Source: Pyropia haitanensis
Lineage: Eukaryota > Rhodophyta > Bangiophyceae > Bangiales > Bangiaceae
Reading direction: 5' to 3'
DNA length: 64,000 bases
Assembly (NCBI GenBank): GCA_008729055.1
Contig: SDUX01000003.1
Span: forward strand, 62,001 to 126,000
Shown in pieces: positions 31,501-43,675 of this stretch. The first letter of the stretch is position 1, and each line of letters opens with the position of its first letter. The notes beneath the pieces were generated by a model, which had not been told where the DNA came from, did not search any database, and saw only the letters and a list, made by a program, of their open reading frames with translations. The translations under genes were made by a program, and so were the position numbers.

Positions 31501-33588
31501 TCGGCGCCTCTCCCACTCCGGTGAGTCGTAAATACATTGATCGCCGCAACGACCCAGTTAATCGATCGAAGTTACCCGCTAAAGGGACAACAAATAACAA
31601 AGCAAATCTTGTATGCGATTCGAAGCCTAGATCTGCGATTCGATGCGCGTGCCTCATTCGCTGCCGCGGGGGTGGAGGGCGGCGAGGGGGCCGGGCGGGG
31701 AAGCGCGGCCGCCGATTGCCCCGCAGCGGTCCATCGGGGAGGCGGGACGGCGCGGCGCGGGTGTCTCGCGGCGAGCACCCCGCACGCGACGTGAGCGGCG
31801 GCGGCGGCGGCGGCGGTGGCGGCGGCGGTGGCGCACGCGCGACGGCGCTCCGTGCCGATGCGCGGGCGCACAGACGAGCCGCAGCGGCGGCGTCGGGTCC
31901 GAGTCGCGACCGTCGCGAACGGAGCCCGTACGGGGGAAGAGCGCTACCAAAGGCAGACGGGTGGACAGACACAAACGCCAGCTGCTTCTCGTTGGGCGCG
32001 GCCACAGCCAAACACAAACGGGTCTTCGTCAGTCCTGCCGTCCACACCCCGCCCCCACGCACCGCCTTGTGCTCCGAGTACAGATCGTTGGGGTTCCGCC
32101 CCACCGCCGCAGAGGTGGCGAATCATCCCCTACCCCTGGCCTGTGCGCTGCAGAGCTCCAGGGGGATGGGCTCGGGGCGCCTGTCGGGGTCCCCGTGGCC
32201 ACCCAAACGGCGCTAGTCACCCCTAGCTAGAACGCAAGGACACACCGTCGTGCTGCGAGAAAGGACGCGACGCCCCGCCAGCGCCGTTTCCAGCTGGTCG
32301 CGACGCGCGCCAGTCCTCGGCGACGGCTGCGACAGCGGTAGCGACCGACGTGGCGCGGGCAGCTGCAGACGATGGGCGGCCGCTGCGATTGGCGCCCCGT
32401 CCTTGCTCGACAGCACGGCGGCGCCGCTCGGCATGGCGGGAGGCCGTCGGCTCTGGGCAGCCTCGGCGGTGGGGGGCAGGATCTGAGCGGACGCTCGCAC
32501 GTAGGTGGGCGGCCGTCGTTGTTGCTGCCGCGCTAGGCCTCAACCGGGTTACAAGGCACTGCCGGCGCCCCCCCCTTGTTGGCACCGGGGAGGTTGCAGA
32601 GACTGACCTCGACTCGCCGCCGCGGGGGGGTTTCCCCACGGCTGGCGGTTGCAACTGCCCTTTTGGAAAGCTACGGAAGAGGTCATGGGCATTGGGCAGG
32701 CACCGCACCACCAGACACGGCGGTGGCAGCAGCACCGGCGGCGGCACCCATCTGGGAGAAGCGACCGCCGCCCTTCCGATCAGCAGCACTGCCAAGACGG
32801 ATGGCTGGAGACTCCATCGCCCCCCTGCTCGTCTCCTCCATTGTTCCTGATGCCGCCACCACTGCTGGTGGGAGGCTGGGTGGAGCGGTCACACATGTCG
32901 CGCCCGCCCCATCGTAGCGGGCAGCGGCAGCGCTTGCGCGGCAGAGGGGGGACGTACCGACCGATGGAGCGGCCCACCGCGCAAGGGGTCACGCGTACAC
33001 GTGGCGGCGTAGATCTAGGGAGCTCACGGTGAGAGAGCAGCAGTGCTGTAGTGGGGGCCACACGCAGGGCACACGGGGACGGGCTGTGAGTGACGCCTCG
33101 GAACAGCGCGCATAGGGACTGACAAGCGGCATCCGGGTCGGCGATGGAGGACGCTGACGGTGTGCCGAGGAGCACCCAGAGTACAAGCAAGGGCGGCCTG
33201 GGCTACCGCGGGCGTGGGGAAAGTGCACCCAAGTCACTGAGTTCCCCTGCCTGGCACCTGCGCGACTGTGGTGGCGAACAGATCCGTGACAGAGTCTTGG
33301 CGACCGAACACAACGCTGCGCGCCATGTAGGGCTGTTGGCCGCGGCTATAGCCACCGTGCACCCCACGACGTGGAGCAAGAAATGAAAGAGTTAAAAAAA
33401 CGTTTGTGAGGATGGGGCGGCCACGACCAAGCGTCACCACGTCTTGGTCACTCCTGCTGTTCAACCCGCCCACACGCGCCGCCTGCCCAGTTCCGGAGCG
33501 AGTTGACTAGGCTCCCCGCAACAGCAGCAAAGGCGGCGTCCGCAGCAGACCCTGCATCAGCTCACACCAGCAAAGGAGCTGCGGTTGT
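31501..33588. other. No confirmed gene
   Basis: A (GGC)n-rich patch lies at 31798-31833. Segments near 31995-32070 and 33415-33485 resemble each other weakly (GCGGCCAC-AGCCAA, GTC-TCCTGC-GT), perhaps remnants of one dispersed repeat. An 80-codon frame at 33144-33386 begins with ATG but has no recognisable domain. No motif supports a gene. Confidence 0.4.
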
Positions 33589-36291
33589 CTAAGGTGGCGG
33601 CCCAGCGGCGCCGGTCGAGGCCTCCGTGTGTGCTCGCCTTGTCGCGTTGTCGGCAGGGCCGGTAGCGCCGGGATGGGGCATCACCCCACCCGCCACCGAG
33701 GGGGCTGACCCAGCGCCCGTTACGGCGTGTGCAGCCTCGGTCCCTGCACCAGCGTGTGCCGTGGTGGTGCCATTGTGTGCCGCCGCAGCAGCAGGGTGCG
33801 CCAGTGCGCCGTCGTCGCGCGCCGGCGGGGTGTCGTGCTGCGCTGGCCGGGTTTCTGGGTGCCCCGACGCGGTGTCGTTGTGCCCATGTGCAGCGCCGGG
33901 GTGGGCCACCGTCCCCGCGCTCGCCCCCGCGTGGGCGCCGCCAGCGGCCGACACCGGCCGAGTCCCCCCCGCCCCCCCGCCGGGCACCGCCGCCTTGCCC
34001 TCCGCGGGCGCCGCCCCCGCCGCCGGGTGCATGGCGCGGACAATCGACCCCGGCAGCGCCACGTCCTTGCGGATGCCAAAGTCCACGCCCGCCAGGTTGA
34101 CGTTTTGGGAGCCCAGCCGCATCGCCGCTTCCGTAAACGACGACCAGTACGAGCCGAGGATGAGCTTGGTGCGGCTGAGGAGGATCATGTCGGCGAGGGC
34201 GTAGCGCATGCACACGCTCCCGCGGTCATCGCACTGGCGCGGGGTGTGGAGGATGCGGCCGGGGAACTCGGCCGTGAGCGCCCCAATGACGTCGGCATCG
34301 TCGGCGGCCACGTAAAAGCGCAGGCCCGAGTCGTTGAACGAGCGCATCTTTTCGACAAACGCGGGCAGCTGCGTCGTGCTGCGCCAAAAGTCGGTGACGG
34401 CCATGGACTGTTCGCTGCCATACTCGGCGACTGGGTTGGCCAAGCCCACAATATCCCGCGCCAGCGACCGGGACCGCACGTGCACGCCAACCGTGTTGGC
34501 CAGCCGGTTGGCCACGTTGGCCTCGATCAGCCGCAGGACGGGCAGGACGGGCGAGAGTGTGCGCATCGCAATGCACACGGGGGAGTAGGGCTTGGACTGC
34601 GCGCCGTCCTGCATGAGCGGCAGCGTCGTGCGCACCACGTAGGCGGTCTTGATGTACACGTGCTGGTGCGAGACGGCGTCCACGTCGAGCACGTGGGCGC
34701 CCGCCGAAAGCACGTCCACCCGGTCCTTGCGCATAAACGTCAGGGCGTGGACGTCGGCGAGCTTCGCGTCGGCACGCGTGTCAAACGGCCAGTTCAGGCG
34801 CAGCAGCTCCACACACAGAATGTCGTTGGAAAAAAAGTCGTGGAAGCCCGCGTTGAGGTGCACGTCGCGCTCCCAGATGAGCACCAGCTCCCGGCCAGTC
34901 GCGGCCGCGAGCGCCATCCCCGCGCCGAGCGAGCGGAGGCGATTGCCGAGCCCAAACTGGACGTGCATGAAGAGCACCCGCGGCTTGTGACCCGGCCGGG
35001 CGACCGCCGCGGCGTCCAGCCGCTGCAGCAGCTCCCGCTGGTGCGTCGGCTTCAACGACCGCACAAACGCCCAAGGGATGTCGTGCGTGTCGTGCAGCGC
35101 TGCGCCAATCGCCACAGCCGAGTCGATGCGCTCGCCCGCCAGGCCGGTGAGGTTGTGAAACGCCGCCGCCGCCGCGGCGGTCGGCACCACCGCCCGCCGC
35201 AGCAGCGCCATCGCCACCGTCGTCGACGCGTAGTTCGACGAGAAGCCCGTGCCGGTCACGAGCGCCACGTGGTGGCCCAGGTGCGCCGTCTCGTCGACAC
35301 TCTCAGCTGGGACGCCGTGCGCGAAATCAAAGGTGCGGACGGCCATGCTCGCCCAGTCGCCAACGTCGCCGGCCAGCTGTGCCACACCCACCGACGCTGC
35401 TGCGCCGGCCGGTAAGGCCGCAGCCCCGTCACTGGCCCGGTCGGCAGGCGTCAGCCCGCCGCCATCACCCAGCGCGTCGACAGGCCGACCGTCCTGCCGG
35501 TCGGCCGCGGTGGACGCGGCCACCGCGCCCGGCTCGCCACCGTCTGCGTCCACCGGCTCGAGCACAAAAAAACCCGCGTGGCTGGCAAACATGTCCGCAA
35601 ACGTCGGGTAAAAAAAGCCGTCGCGCACCCAGTCCACCAGCAGCACCCGGTCCGTCTCGGCCGCAAACGCCATGCACAGGCCCAGCGCGCGGAGGCGGCT
35701 GCCAAAGTCCGCGCCAATCACCGCCACGACGGCCGTCTTGGCCACCCCCGTCGGGCCGCGGAGGCGGAGGAGGAGGTCCTCCAGCGCGGCCCGCTGCAGT
35801 CGCCGCAGCAGCGGGCGGGGGAGCGAAAACTGGGCCTGCAGCGCGTCCCGCAGCTGGTCCGTGGCTAGCGCTTCGGCGCCCGCAGCGGGGGGGGAGCCGA
35901 CGCCCCAGCCCAGCACGTCCGTGGGGGACGACCACGGGGACCCCCCCCACAAGGCCGTCGTGTCCCCGTTGCTGCTGGCGCCGCCGCCGCTGCCGCCGCG
36001 CACGCCAGGGACGGGTGCCCAGGACACCTCCCCCCGCGGGCGTAGGAACCCTAGCGAGCGCGTCGTCAAGGACGCCACGCTCCACAGCGTCGTTAGGCAG
36101 ATGGCAGAGAAGAGGAGGTGCGCGAGGCCCCGCGGCACCGACCCGCCGCCGTCGACGCCCTTGTCCGACCGGAAGAGGGAGCTCGCCGTGCGGGCGTACC
36201 GCATCGACGCCGCGACGAGCTTTGGGGGGGGGTTGCCGCCCCCGCCGGCGCCGTCTGGGTGGCCATGGTGATGGTGCCGTAGCCGCACCAT
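33589..36291 (-). CDS. Type II membrane protein, fucosyltransferase-like with duplicated donor-side motif
   Basis: The protein has 900 residues from the ATG at 36291. It has a His-rich cytosolic N-terminus and one membrane anchor at about 55-77 (GLAHLLFSAICLTTLWSVAS), so a Golgi type II topology is likely. Two related blocks follow: 193-236 (GADFGSRLRALGLCMAFAAE then TDRVLLVDW) and 446-487 (GLGNRLRSLGAGMALAAATG then RELVLIWERD). A later block has GVHVRSRS (602-609) and DFWRSTTQLPAFVEKM, then a terminal motif DMILLSRTKLILGSYWSSFT. GLGNRLR, HVR and the SYWSSFT-type end resemble GT-B inverting fucosyltransferases (NodZ/FUT8 or plant xyloglucan type). The exact family is uncertain. Residues 756-900 are an Ala/His/Gly-rich repetitive tail. 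It probably modifies cell-wall or secreted glycans. Confidence 0.7.
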   Translation of the reverse strand: MVRLRHHHHGHPDGAGGGGNPPPKLVAASMRYARTASSLFRSDKGVDGGGSVPRGLAHLLFSAICLTTLWSVASLTTRSLGFLRPRGEVSWAPVPGVRGGSGGGASSNGDTTALWGGSPWSSPTDVLGWGVGSPPAAGAEALATDQLRDALQAQFSLPRPLLRRLQRAALEDLLLRLRGPTGVAKTAVVAVIGADFGSRLRALGLCMAFAAETDRVLLVDWVRDGFFYPTFADMFASHAGFFVLEPVDADGGEPGAVAASTAADRQDGRPVDALGDGGGLTPADRASDGAAALPAGAAASVGVAQLAGDVGDWASMAVRTFDFAHGVPAESVDETAHLGHHVALVTGTGFSSNYASTTVAMALLRRAVVPTAAAAAAFHNLTGLAGERIDSAVAIGAALHDTHDIPWAFVRSLKPTHQRELLQRLDAAAVARPGHKPRVLFMHVQFGLGNRLRSLGAGMALAAATGRELVLIWERDVHLNAGFHDFFSNDILCVELLRLNWPFDTRADAKLADVHALTFMRKDRVDVLSAGAHVLDVDAVSHQHVYIKTAYVVRTTLPLMQDGAQSKPYSPVCIAMRTLSPVLPVLRLIEANVANRLANTVGVHVRSRSLARDIVGLANPVAEYGSEQSMAVTDFWRSTTQLPAFVEKMRSFNDSGLRFYVAADDADVIGALTAEFPGRILHTPRQCDDRGSVCMRYALADMILLSRTKLILGSYWSSFTEAAMRLGSQNVNLAGVDFGIRKDVALPGSIVRAMHPAAGAAPAEGKAAVPGGGAGGTRPVSAAGGAHAGASAGTVAHPGAAHGHNDTASGHPETRPAQHDTPPARDDGALAHPAAAAAHNGTTTAHAGAGTEAAHAVTGAGSAPSVAGGVMPHPGATGPADNATRRAHTEASTGAAGPPP

Positions 36292-39200
36292 GGCGGGCCG
36301 CGGCAGCCCAACCGCCCACCACCCGCCCGGTGGGGGGAGGGGGGGGGTTCCACGCCCACGCGGGTCAAACAGGCGGGTGGGCAGGGGAGAGGGTGGGAAG
36401 AGGGAATGGGCTGGGTGCCAAGCGCGGGCCAGTGGCGAGGGGGGAGTGGCAGCCTTCCAATGCTACGCGAGCATACAAATCACCGCGACCGCGACGGCCA
36501 GGCAACCGTGCTCCCCCCAAGACCCCACCTCCCGTACGGTGACGGACGACGCCCACCACCGCCACCCACCGACTGATGGCCGGCGCCGCCACCGGTGTAG
36601 CCGACCGTGACGGTCGGTGAGCGCGCAGTCCGACGGCGGGTCTTACTACACCCCCCCCCCCCACCCTGCGCCCAGACCAACGGGAGAGGGATCGCATTAA
36701 CTGCGGCCCCCAGGTCGCAATACATACTGGCCGGCCGCGGTGCGGGCTACGCTAGCGGCCCCACCGCCCCGCACTCACCCCAAGAGTGCGACGGTCTCGG
36801 GTCCCCTCTCCGCCAGACCCCCCTCCTACTCCCCGTGACAGGCCATCATCGGAGGGCCCCGGAAGGCGAGGTAAAGCAGTCGGTGGAGCGCTCCGACGCG
36901 ACGAGGGTGGCAGGCCAGCCTCGTCAGCCAGCGGGCCGCACGACCGGGCGTCGTCGTCTGGGCCCCGCCCGAGGAGGTCGTCGACCCATCAAGGGACGGA
37001 CACCGCGCGGCCGACGAAAAGCGCCCGCTGTCGGTCGGCCCCCGCCGTCGACGCCGACAGTCACATGCGCAGGGCACAGCACCTGGCGAAAGCCGTCAAA
37101 TTATCCGATCGAAGCTTGCGTCGTACAGTTCGAATCCAATACACACAAATAGCGGACGCAACATATTGAGCTGCTGCAAGTGGTCGAGTCCCATAATTCA
37201 GAAGCGGTCAAGACTCGTCCACCGTTCGTGCCGCCAGCGCGAATCCGATCAGCAGGGCAATCTTCGGACGACTCGGGCGCAAGTTGTGTGCTGCCCTCTT
37301 CGTTCCGGTTCCTACTCCCCCCGCCCCCCCCGTGCCGGCGTGCATACTCCCCCCGTCCCACTCCCCTCCACCTCCACAAACCAGCTATACACACCGCATG
37401 CATATGGCGTACGGCCCGAAACACGAAACACCAGCTGCACAGCGGTCATCACGGCATGTGTCGCTCATGAACGCAATCCTACACACTGTGGCAAAGAAAA
37501 TACCCAGTGGCAAACGCCGAGAGCCCATCACGTTGGCACCTCGCGTCAGCACAACATTGCAACAAGCCCGACAACCCGCAGGCCTGCTCAGGACTCGTAG
37601 GCACCAGTTGATTCGAGATCCACCGTGGCAAGATCCTATCCAAAGTCTCGTCTGGCACTTACAATTGTGTCTCGCTCAGCCCGAGGCCTTTGTATTGACC
37701 GGACGATCATGTTGTGAGAGAATTTGGCTTGCTCAGCGTTCGCGCTGCTCTGATAGTTCGAATCCGTTCTGATCCGGGTTTCCTCGGGGTCCTGTGGAGG
37801 GGCCGGGAAGCGGCGGAGCAGCGGCGGGAGCACACGGGAGCGGGTGGACGAGAGGCGCGCCGCCGCGGCGCAGGGGAAAAACGTTGCCGAAAGGGTGACG
37901 TCGGCGGCTCGGGTATCATGCACACACGAGGGCCCGGTTTCATCCCACCTACAGAAATCGAGCTGGGGACGATCCGTGGTGTATCATATGGATGAGAGCG
38001 AAAGCTCTGGACCGTTCGGTGCTGCAGCCTGGAAGTAGTGGCGCACAGGGCACGGGCTTAAAACAGCATCAGCCACTCGAACCCGGAGGATACCGAGCTC
38101 ACAGACGTTCTCGAGTGCTGTCCATACTTGTGAAAGTTCACTTAAAAACTGGAACAGATGGACGTCTTTAGGGGTGGACCAAACGTACTTTGGAATGAGA
38201 GGGGACGGCCAATGTCTCGCTCGTGTGCGTTCAGATCTGGCTTTGGTCATGTGGGGAGAACACTCGCCGGCAGCGTGCGTCCGCCTGCGGCGACGGCAGT
38301 CGGCTAAAGGGTAAGGGACTGGTGGCGGCTGCCAGCAGCCATAGGCCAGCGGGTGGCCGCCGGCCAATGGGGGGCGGGTGGCGGCAGCGCAAGCGGCTGG
38401 CGGCGGGGGGCAGCAGCTGCCGGCGGGGGTTGGGGTTGGTGGCGGGCGGCCGCCGCCGCTGGCGGAGAGGCGGACGCCGGTTGGATGGGGGCCGCTGTCT
38501 GCTGCGACCGCCGCTCGCGGCTGGGATAGAAAGTAGCAGTAGTGGTCGGTAGGGTCCGCAGGCGGGGCGGCGGCTACCGGCCGGTGGGGGGCGGACGCCC
38601 GTCACGCTGGCGGCTGGTGGCGGTCGGCGGCGACTATCAGAGAGGTCAAGGCTTGGCCGCAGGCGGAAGTGGATGAAGGAGGGGGGTGGGACCCGAGGCC
38701 GTGGAGAGCGCCCGCTTGCGTCGGCGGCGGCTGGTGGCGCGGGGAGGGGCTAGCGGCGGGAGCAAGCGGCGGCAGGCAAGGGGGCGGGCGCTAGCTGATG
38801 AGTGGTGACCACAGGCCTTGCTGGAGACTGGAGGTGGTTTTTATGGGCTGGTGGCAGAGTTTCGGGCTGGTGGAGGCAGGCGGGGGCTCCGGACAGGTGG
38901 CGCAGGGTGCCGTGTGGGAGGTAACGGTGCGACCCGGGGCGGGAGCGGGGAGAGGCGGCGCCCGCTGGCCGCATCAGCGACCGCTGGGTTGGAGTGCGGT
39001 AATCGGCAGCACTACTGGACAAAGGCCAGCGTCGGCGGCTGCTCGTAGGGTGGCTGCCTCTCCAGTCAGCCGCGGAAAGAGCAGCCGCTGCAAGCACGAA
39101 GGAGTCAAAAAAAGTGAAAATTTGTGGATGCGAGTGTTTATACGCAATGTTTTTCCGATACTTTAAACTCTTAAAAAAAGTAATGAGAATATGAGAGCTC

Positions 39201-39443
39201 GTCCTGGGCTCATCGAATTTCACCTAAACGGTCATCATCAAAAGTGAAAGCTCGTGGGTGCGTGCTACCCGAGTCGGTGGCACGGTAACCATGCACACAC
39301 GAGGACCTGTTGCAAACTCTATCGGACTGCTTGATGGCCTTGCTGAACAGGGACGATCAGAACGCGACCGCCGCGTCCGTCGAAGTGAAGCGTCGGTCAA
39401 CGTGCGTTCCAGAAAGCGGGCACAAAGAGGCACCTCACTATGG
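36292..39443. other. Repeat-rich intergenic region, no confirmed gene
   Basis: A C run lies near 36648-36663. At 37916-37940 and 39290-39305 the block ATGCACACACGAGG-CC recurs, suggesting dispersed repeat ends. A minus frame at about 37990-38200 (YVWSTPKDVHLFQFLSELSQ) looks like decayed coding sequence but matches nothing I know. 38290-38780 is a degenerate GGC/CTGGCGGC-rich minisatellite similar in style to the interior of the next inverted repeat. Confidence 0.4.
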
Positions 39444-39901
39444 CTCGAGACAAGAGCAGTTCAGCTCGAGACTATCAACTCTGAGCCCACATCACTGGCC
39501 CAATTTATGCAGACTGCTCGTGGCTGAGACTGATTCCCTCCCGCTCGATAGTCTGTCTCTACCTTGGACCTATCCGAGTGCAGGAATTCCGACGGTTACG
39601 CGCGCCTGCCCCCGAAATGCGGCCCTCGCCGATGCGATTGACGCAGTCTCAACTGCAAGTTGGACATGCCCTCGCCGGCCGCAGCATATCTCCCGACGTG
39701 CGAGCTGCGTGTGATGAGAGCTAGGTTGTGCCACGTACATCATTTCTGCTTTCGAATGTTGACATTCACAAAACGTAGGGCTTAATTTGCGAACATGAAG
39801 TTATCCGGCTACAACTCGCACTCCCATTCAAGGCTGCGTGGACGCCTGTGGTTGGTCGAAATGTAATAGCTTACGCAGCGTTGGGGATCCGTCTCCTCGC
39901 T

Positions 39902-39986
39902 CGCAACGTGTGTTCTACAGTGCAACGTTTGTTCTAGAGCGCAACGTGTGTTCTACAGCGCAACGTGTGTTCTACAGCGCAACGTG
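39902..39986. repeat. 19-bp tandem repeat, left arm copy
   Basis: Four and a half copies of CGCAACGTGTGTTCTACAG, with one variant unit (TGCAACGTTTGTTCTAGAG). Confidence 0.95.
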
Positions 39987-41997
39987 GCGGACGCCACGCC
40001 CTATCCGCCACCGACCACGGCCGCCACCGCTGCCGGCGGCTGGCCACCGTCCCTCCCAGCGCCGCCGGCTGGCCGCTGCCCCCCCGTCGTGGCTATTGCC
40101 GCCGCTGGCTGCCCATGCCCCCCCCCCGCCACGGCCACCTCGGCCGCTGGCTGGCCGCTGCCCCGCGCGCCGCCCGCTGGCCGCTGCCCCCTGGCCTCGG
40201 CCGCTGCCGCCTCGGCCGCCGGCTGGCCGCCCCTGCCGCCGCTCACGTCGGCCGGCCGCAGCTCTTCTTGGCACCACCGGCTGGCGGCCACCCCCGTCGC
40301 CGCCGGCTCGCCGCTTCTCCCCGCTGCTGCTGTCGCCGCCGCCATCTGGCCGCGGCCGCCGCCACCGCCCGCCGGGCGCCGCCCCCGCCGCCGCGGGCTG
40401 CTCGCCGTTCCTTCCCGCTGACGCCCGGCGGCACCGGCGACGAAACTCGTCACACCCTCCGCCGCAGCATTGCGTGCGAGCGGTGCGTCTTGCAGTAGTA
40501 CTGAGCGACGGCTTACTTGTGCACGCGGCATGGCTGCCCGGGGGAGGCGGCGGCGTCGGGGAGGTCCGCGCCGACGGGCTCACCTACGGTGAGCCGCGCG
40601 CGCCGTGGCCAGAGAGTGGAGGAGGCGGCGCCGGCGGCGTCCGCCGGCCAACGTCGACGTCCGCGGCTCCGGCGCCAACTGAGGCCCCCCAGCAGACGCG
40701 GACGCCGCCGCCGCGGCCGACGCGGTCAGTGCCGCCGGCAACAGCCAACCCGACGGGTCTCCCCTACTGCTTCATGCCATCGCCGCCGCCGTGCGCGCCG
40801 GCGGTGCCGCCGCCCGCCGCGGCGACGCCGCTGCCGCCGTCGGAGGGCGGTCGCGGCAGCGCCAAGGGCGGCAACGACCGCAACTGCGCGGCGGCGGGCC
40901 AGCCTCCTTTTGCTTTTGCCTGGCACAGCAGGGCGGCCAGTTCCTCACGGGCGCACGCCGGCTGGCCTGTCAGGTGCAGCTCGTTGGGTCACCGCCCGGG
41001 CTGGCGACGGTGGCGACCATGCACAACCGCGTCCGGGCGGCGGCGTGGTTTGTTGGCGAGCGGGACGCGTAGGAGATTCGATGCGGCCGCCCCTGGGCCC
41101 AGCTGCCGCCCAGAGACTCTTTGGGAGCCGACAGCTACTAATAAGCAAAGGGGTGCGTACACTAAAGTTGTACTGTATAGCGGGACAGAAGGCGAGCCAG
41201 CGGTGGCGGTGACCATACTCGGTGGACAAGGGACAGCGATCATCCAGGCTCCGACAGCCTGCGGCGGCGGCGACGCGGGGCCGACCGCCAGAAGCAGCAA
41301 CGGGTAACGAGCGCCAGCCTGCGCCACGGGCGGAGGGACGGCAGCCGCTGCACCGGCAAAGGGGCCACGGTTAGGCAGGGGCACGCGACACCCGCGACAC
41401 CGGCAGACTCCGGCGATCAATCCGTGGCAGGCGCCAGAAGAGGCTGGCAGCCGCAGACAGCGGCGGCGGGAGCAGTGACGAGCCGGCAAAGACATAGGCC
41501 TCGACCTGTGCCGGCGCAGGGAGTGGCAAGAAGGCAACGACAGCAACAGCGGCGGCGGTGGCAGACGAGAAGGGACGGCGAGCAACCGGCGGCGGCGGGG
41601 GCGGCGCCCGGCGGGCGGTGGCGGCGGCCGCGGCCAGATGGCGGCGGCGACAGCAGCAGCGGGGAGAAGCGGCGAGCCGGCGGCGACGGGGGTGGCCGCC
41701 AGCCGGTGGTGCCAAGAAGAGCTGCGGCCGGCCGACGTGAGCGGCGGCAGGGGCGGCCAGCCGGCGGCCGAGGCGGCAGCGGCCGAGGCCAGGGGGCAGC
41801 GGCCAGCGGGCGGCGCGCGGGGCAGCGGCCAGCCAGCGGCCGAGGTGGCCGTGGCGGGGGGGGGGCATGGGCAGCCAGCGGCGGCAATAGCCACGACGGG
41901 GGGGCAGCGGCCAGCCGGCGGCGCTGGGGGGGACGGTGGCCAGCCGCCGGCAGCGGTGGCGGCCGTGGTCGGTGGCGGATAGGGCGTGGCGTCCGCC

Positions 41998-42085
41998 ACG
42001 TTGCGCTGTAGAACACACGTTGCGCTGTAGAACACACGTTGCGCTCTAGAACAAACGTTGCACTGTAGAACACACGTTGCGAGCG
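41998..42085. repeat. 19-bp tandem repeat, right arm copy
   Basis: It is the reverse complement of the 39902-39986 block (CTGTAGAACACACGTTGCG units), including the same variant unit, as expected for a duplicated arm. Confidence 0.95.
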
Positions 42086-42609
42086 AGGAGACGGATCCCC
42101 AGCGCTGCGTAAGCTACATTTCGACCAACCACAGGCGTCCACGCAGCCTTGAATGGGAGCGCGAGTTGTAGCCGGATAACTTCATGTTCGCAAATTAAGC
42201 CCTACGTTTTGTGAATGTCAACATTCGAAAACAGAAATGATGTACGTGGCACAACCTAGCTCTCATCACACGCAGCTCGCACGTCGGGAGATACGCCGCG
42301 GCCGGCGAGGGCATGTCCAACTTGCAGTTGAGACTGCGTCAACCGCATCGGCGAGGGCCGCATTTCGGGGGCAGGCGCGCGTAACCGTCGGAATTCCTGC
42401 ACTCGGATAGGTCCAAGGTAGAGACAGACTATCGAGCGGGAGGGAATCAGTCTCAGCCACGAGCAGTCTGCAAGAATTGGGCCAGTGACGAGGACCCAGA
42501 GTGGATCCTCTCGAGCCTGAAGATTCTTGTCTCGTGATGGCTGCAGTGCTTTCCCATTTTTAAGAAGCGCATTACAATCGTCAAGTAAAGACCAGGAGAC
42601 GGGGGCTCG

Positions 42610-43193
42610 TCTGGTGCCTGCGGCGTGTGACAGTCCGCCTTAAGAACCCCTGCCCGCCTCACGCATGCGTCTCGCGCGTGCACCCGTGCTGGCGCGTGCT
42701 GGTGCTCCAGTTGGGCCCCCGAATCGTCGCTTCCATGATCGAGGGACGTCTGACAATCCGGTAAACGGCGGCCACCCCATCGCTCGTGGGACAACTCTCT
42801 CGGAGCCACGGGCCGCCCAGGAATCCGAAGGCGCTCCCGCTCTCGCTCCGTTAACACAGCTCATGAAGAGTAGACGGGAGCGGGACGGCCGCCTCAGGCG
42901 TGTGCCAGTGTCCCCTGAGAACCCCTTCCCTCCGCACGAACGCCTCTCGCGCGTGCGCCCGTGCTGGCACGCGCTGGTGCTCCAGTTGGGCCCCCGAATC
43001 GTCGCTTCCATGATCGGGGGACGTCTGACAATCCGGTAAACGGCGGCCACCCCATCGCTCGTGGGACAACTCTCTCGGAGCCACGGGCCGCCCAGGAATC
43101 CGAAGGCGCTCCCGCTCTCGCTCCGTTAACACAGCTCATGAAGAGTAGACGGGAGCGGGTCGGCCGCCTGAGACGCGTGCAAACCCCCCCGAA
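42610..43193. repeat. 275-bp tandem repeat, copies A, B and start of C
   Basis: Copy A is about 42610-42884 and copy B about 42885-43159, nearly identical from CTCTCGCGCGTGC through GGGAGCGG. Copy C starts at 43160, is interrupted by the element at 43194-43675, and resumes at 43676. Minus-strand frames repeat with the DNA and show no family. Confidence 0.92.
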
Positions 43194-43675
43194 GAGCATC
43201 TCCGTCAACGGAGCCAAAGCCATAGAAAAACGGGACACGTTGTGTTAAGTGGGAGCTTCTGAATGGGCATCCAACCGCGAAGGCAACGCCACGCGCGTCA
43301 CGTCTCAAGCAAAACACCCAGTGGGGCTCCTGGAGAGAGTAGACGATTCCACCCCGAACTAGCGTCCTGTGGGACTGTCTGCAAGCCACGGGTCACGCTT
43401 CTTATTGGCGCAGGTTGGCTTCGCGTTTGGCCAAGAGCCAAAATACCGCGTCAAACAGGCTCGTTTGGCTCGGGGGTTGGGCCCGCTGCCGTAGAGAGCC
43501 AAAAACTCGATCGCTCTCGAGGCGCTCTAAGGTGGTCTCCAGAGCGATTAAGAATTGTGACACGGCCTTAGTTTTGGGCCGTCACACTGCCCACCAGTCA
43601 GAGCCAAAGCCAAACCGATGAATCGGCTGCCACGTAGTTGACTTTTGGCTTTTGGCTGCATTGGTGGAGATGCTC
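43194..43675. mobile_element. 482-bp GAGCATCTCC-type MITE
   Basis: The left end is GAGCATCTCCGTCAACGG; the right end reversed is GAGCATCTCCACCAATGC. Both then read AGCCAAA-GCCA. It interrupts copy C of the 275-bp repeat. The flank is GAA at 43191-43193 and TAA at 43676-43678. Copy A has TTAAGAACCCC at the equivalent site, so the ancestral target was TAA with one later change. A TAA duplication fits PIF/Harbinger. No transposase is present. Confidence 0.82.

Larger units (their letters stand above)
39444..42535. repeat. Large inverted repeat (arms about 980 bp, spacer about 1.15 kb)
   Basis: The left arm, about 39444-40420, is the near-identical reverse complement of about 41570-42535. The match covers CTGCTCGTGGCTGAGACTGA, the 19-bp repeat block, and a GC-rich minisatellite interior (GGCCAGCCGGCGGC type). 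Outer ends fade gradually (about 75% identity over the last 80 bp), while the central 850 bp is nearly perfect. The spacer 40421-41569 is GC-rich and has no recognised gene. It could be a foldback transposon or an inverted segmental duplication. Confidence 0.9.

Noticed and set aside
29841..37770. tRNA-like TTCGAATC words at about 29841, 37134 and 37757
   Set aside because: Flanking bases do not form a T-stem, anticodon arm or acceptor stem in any of the three.
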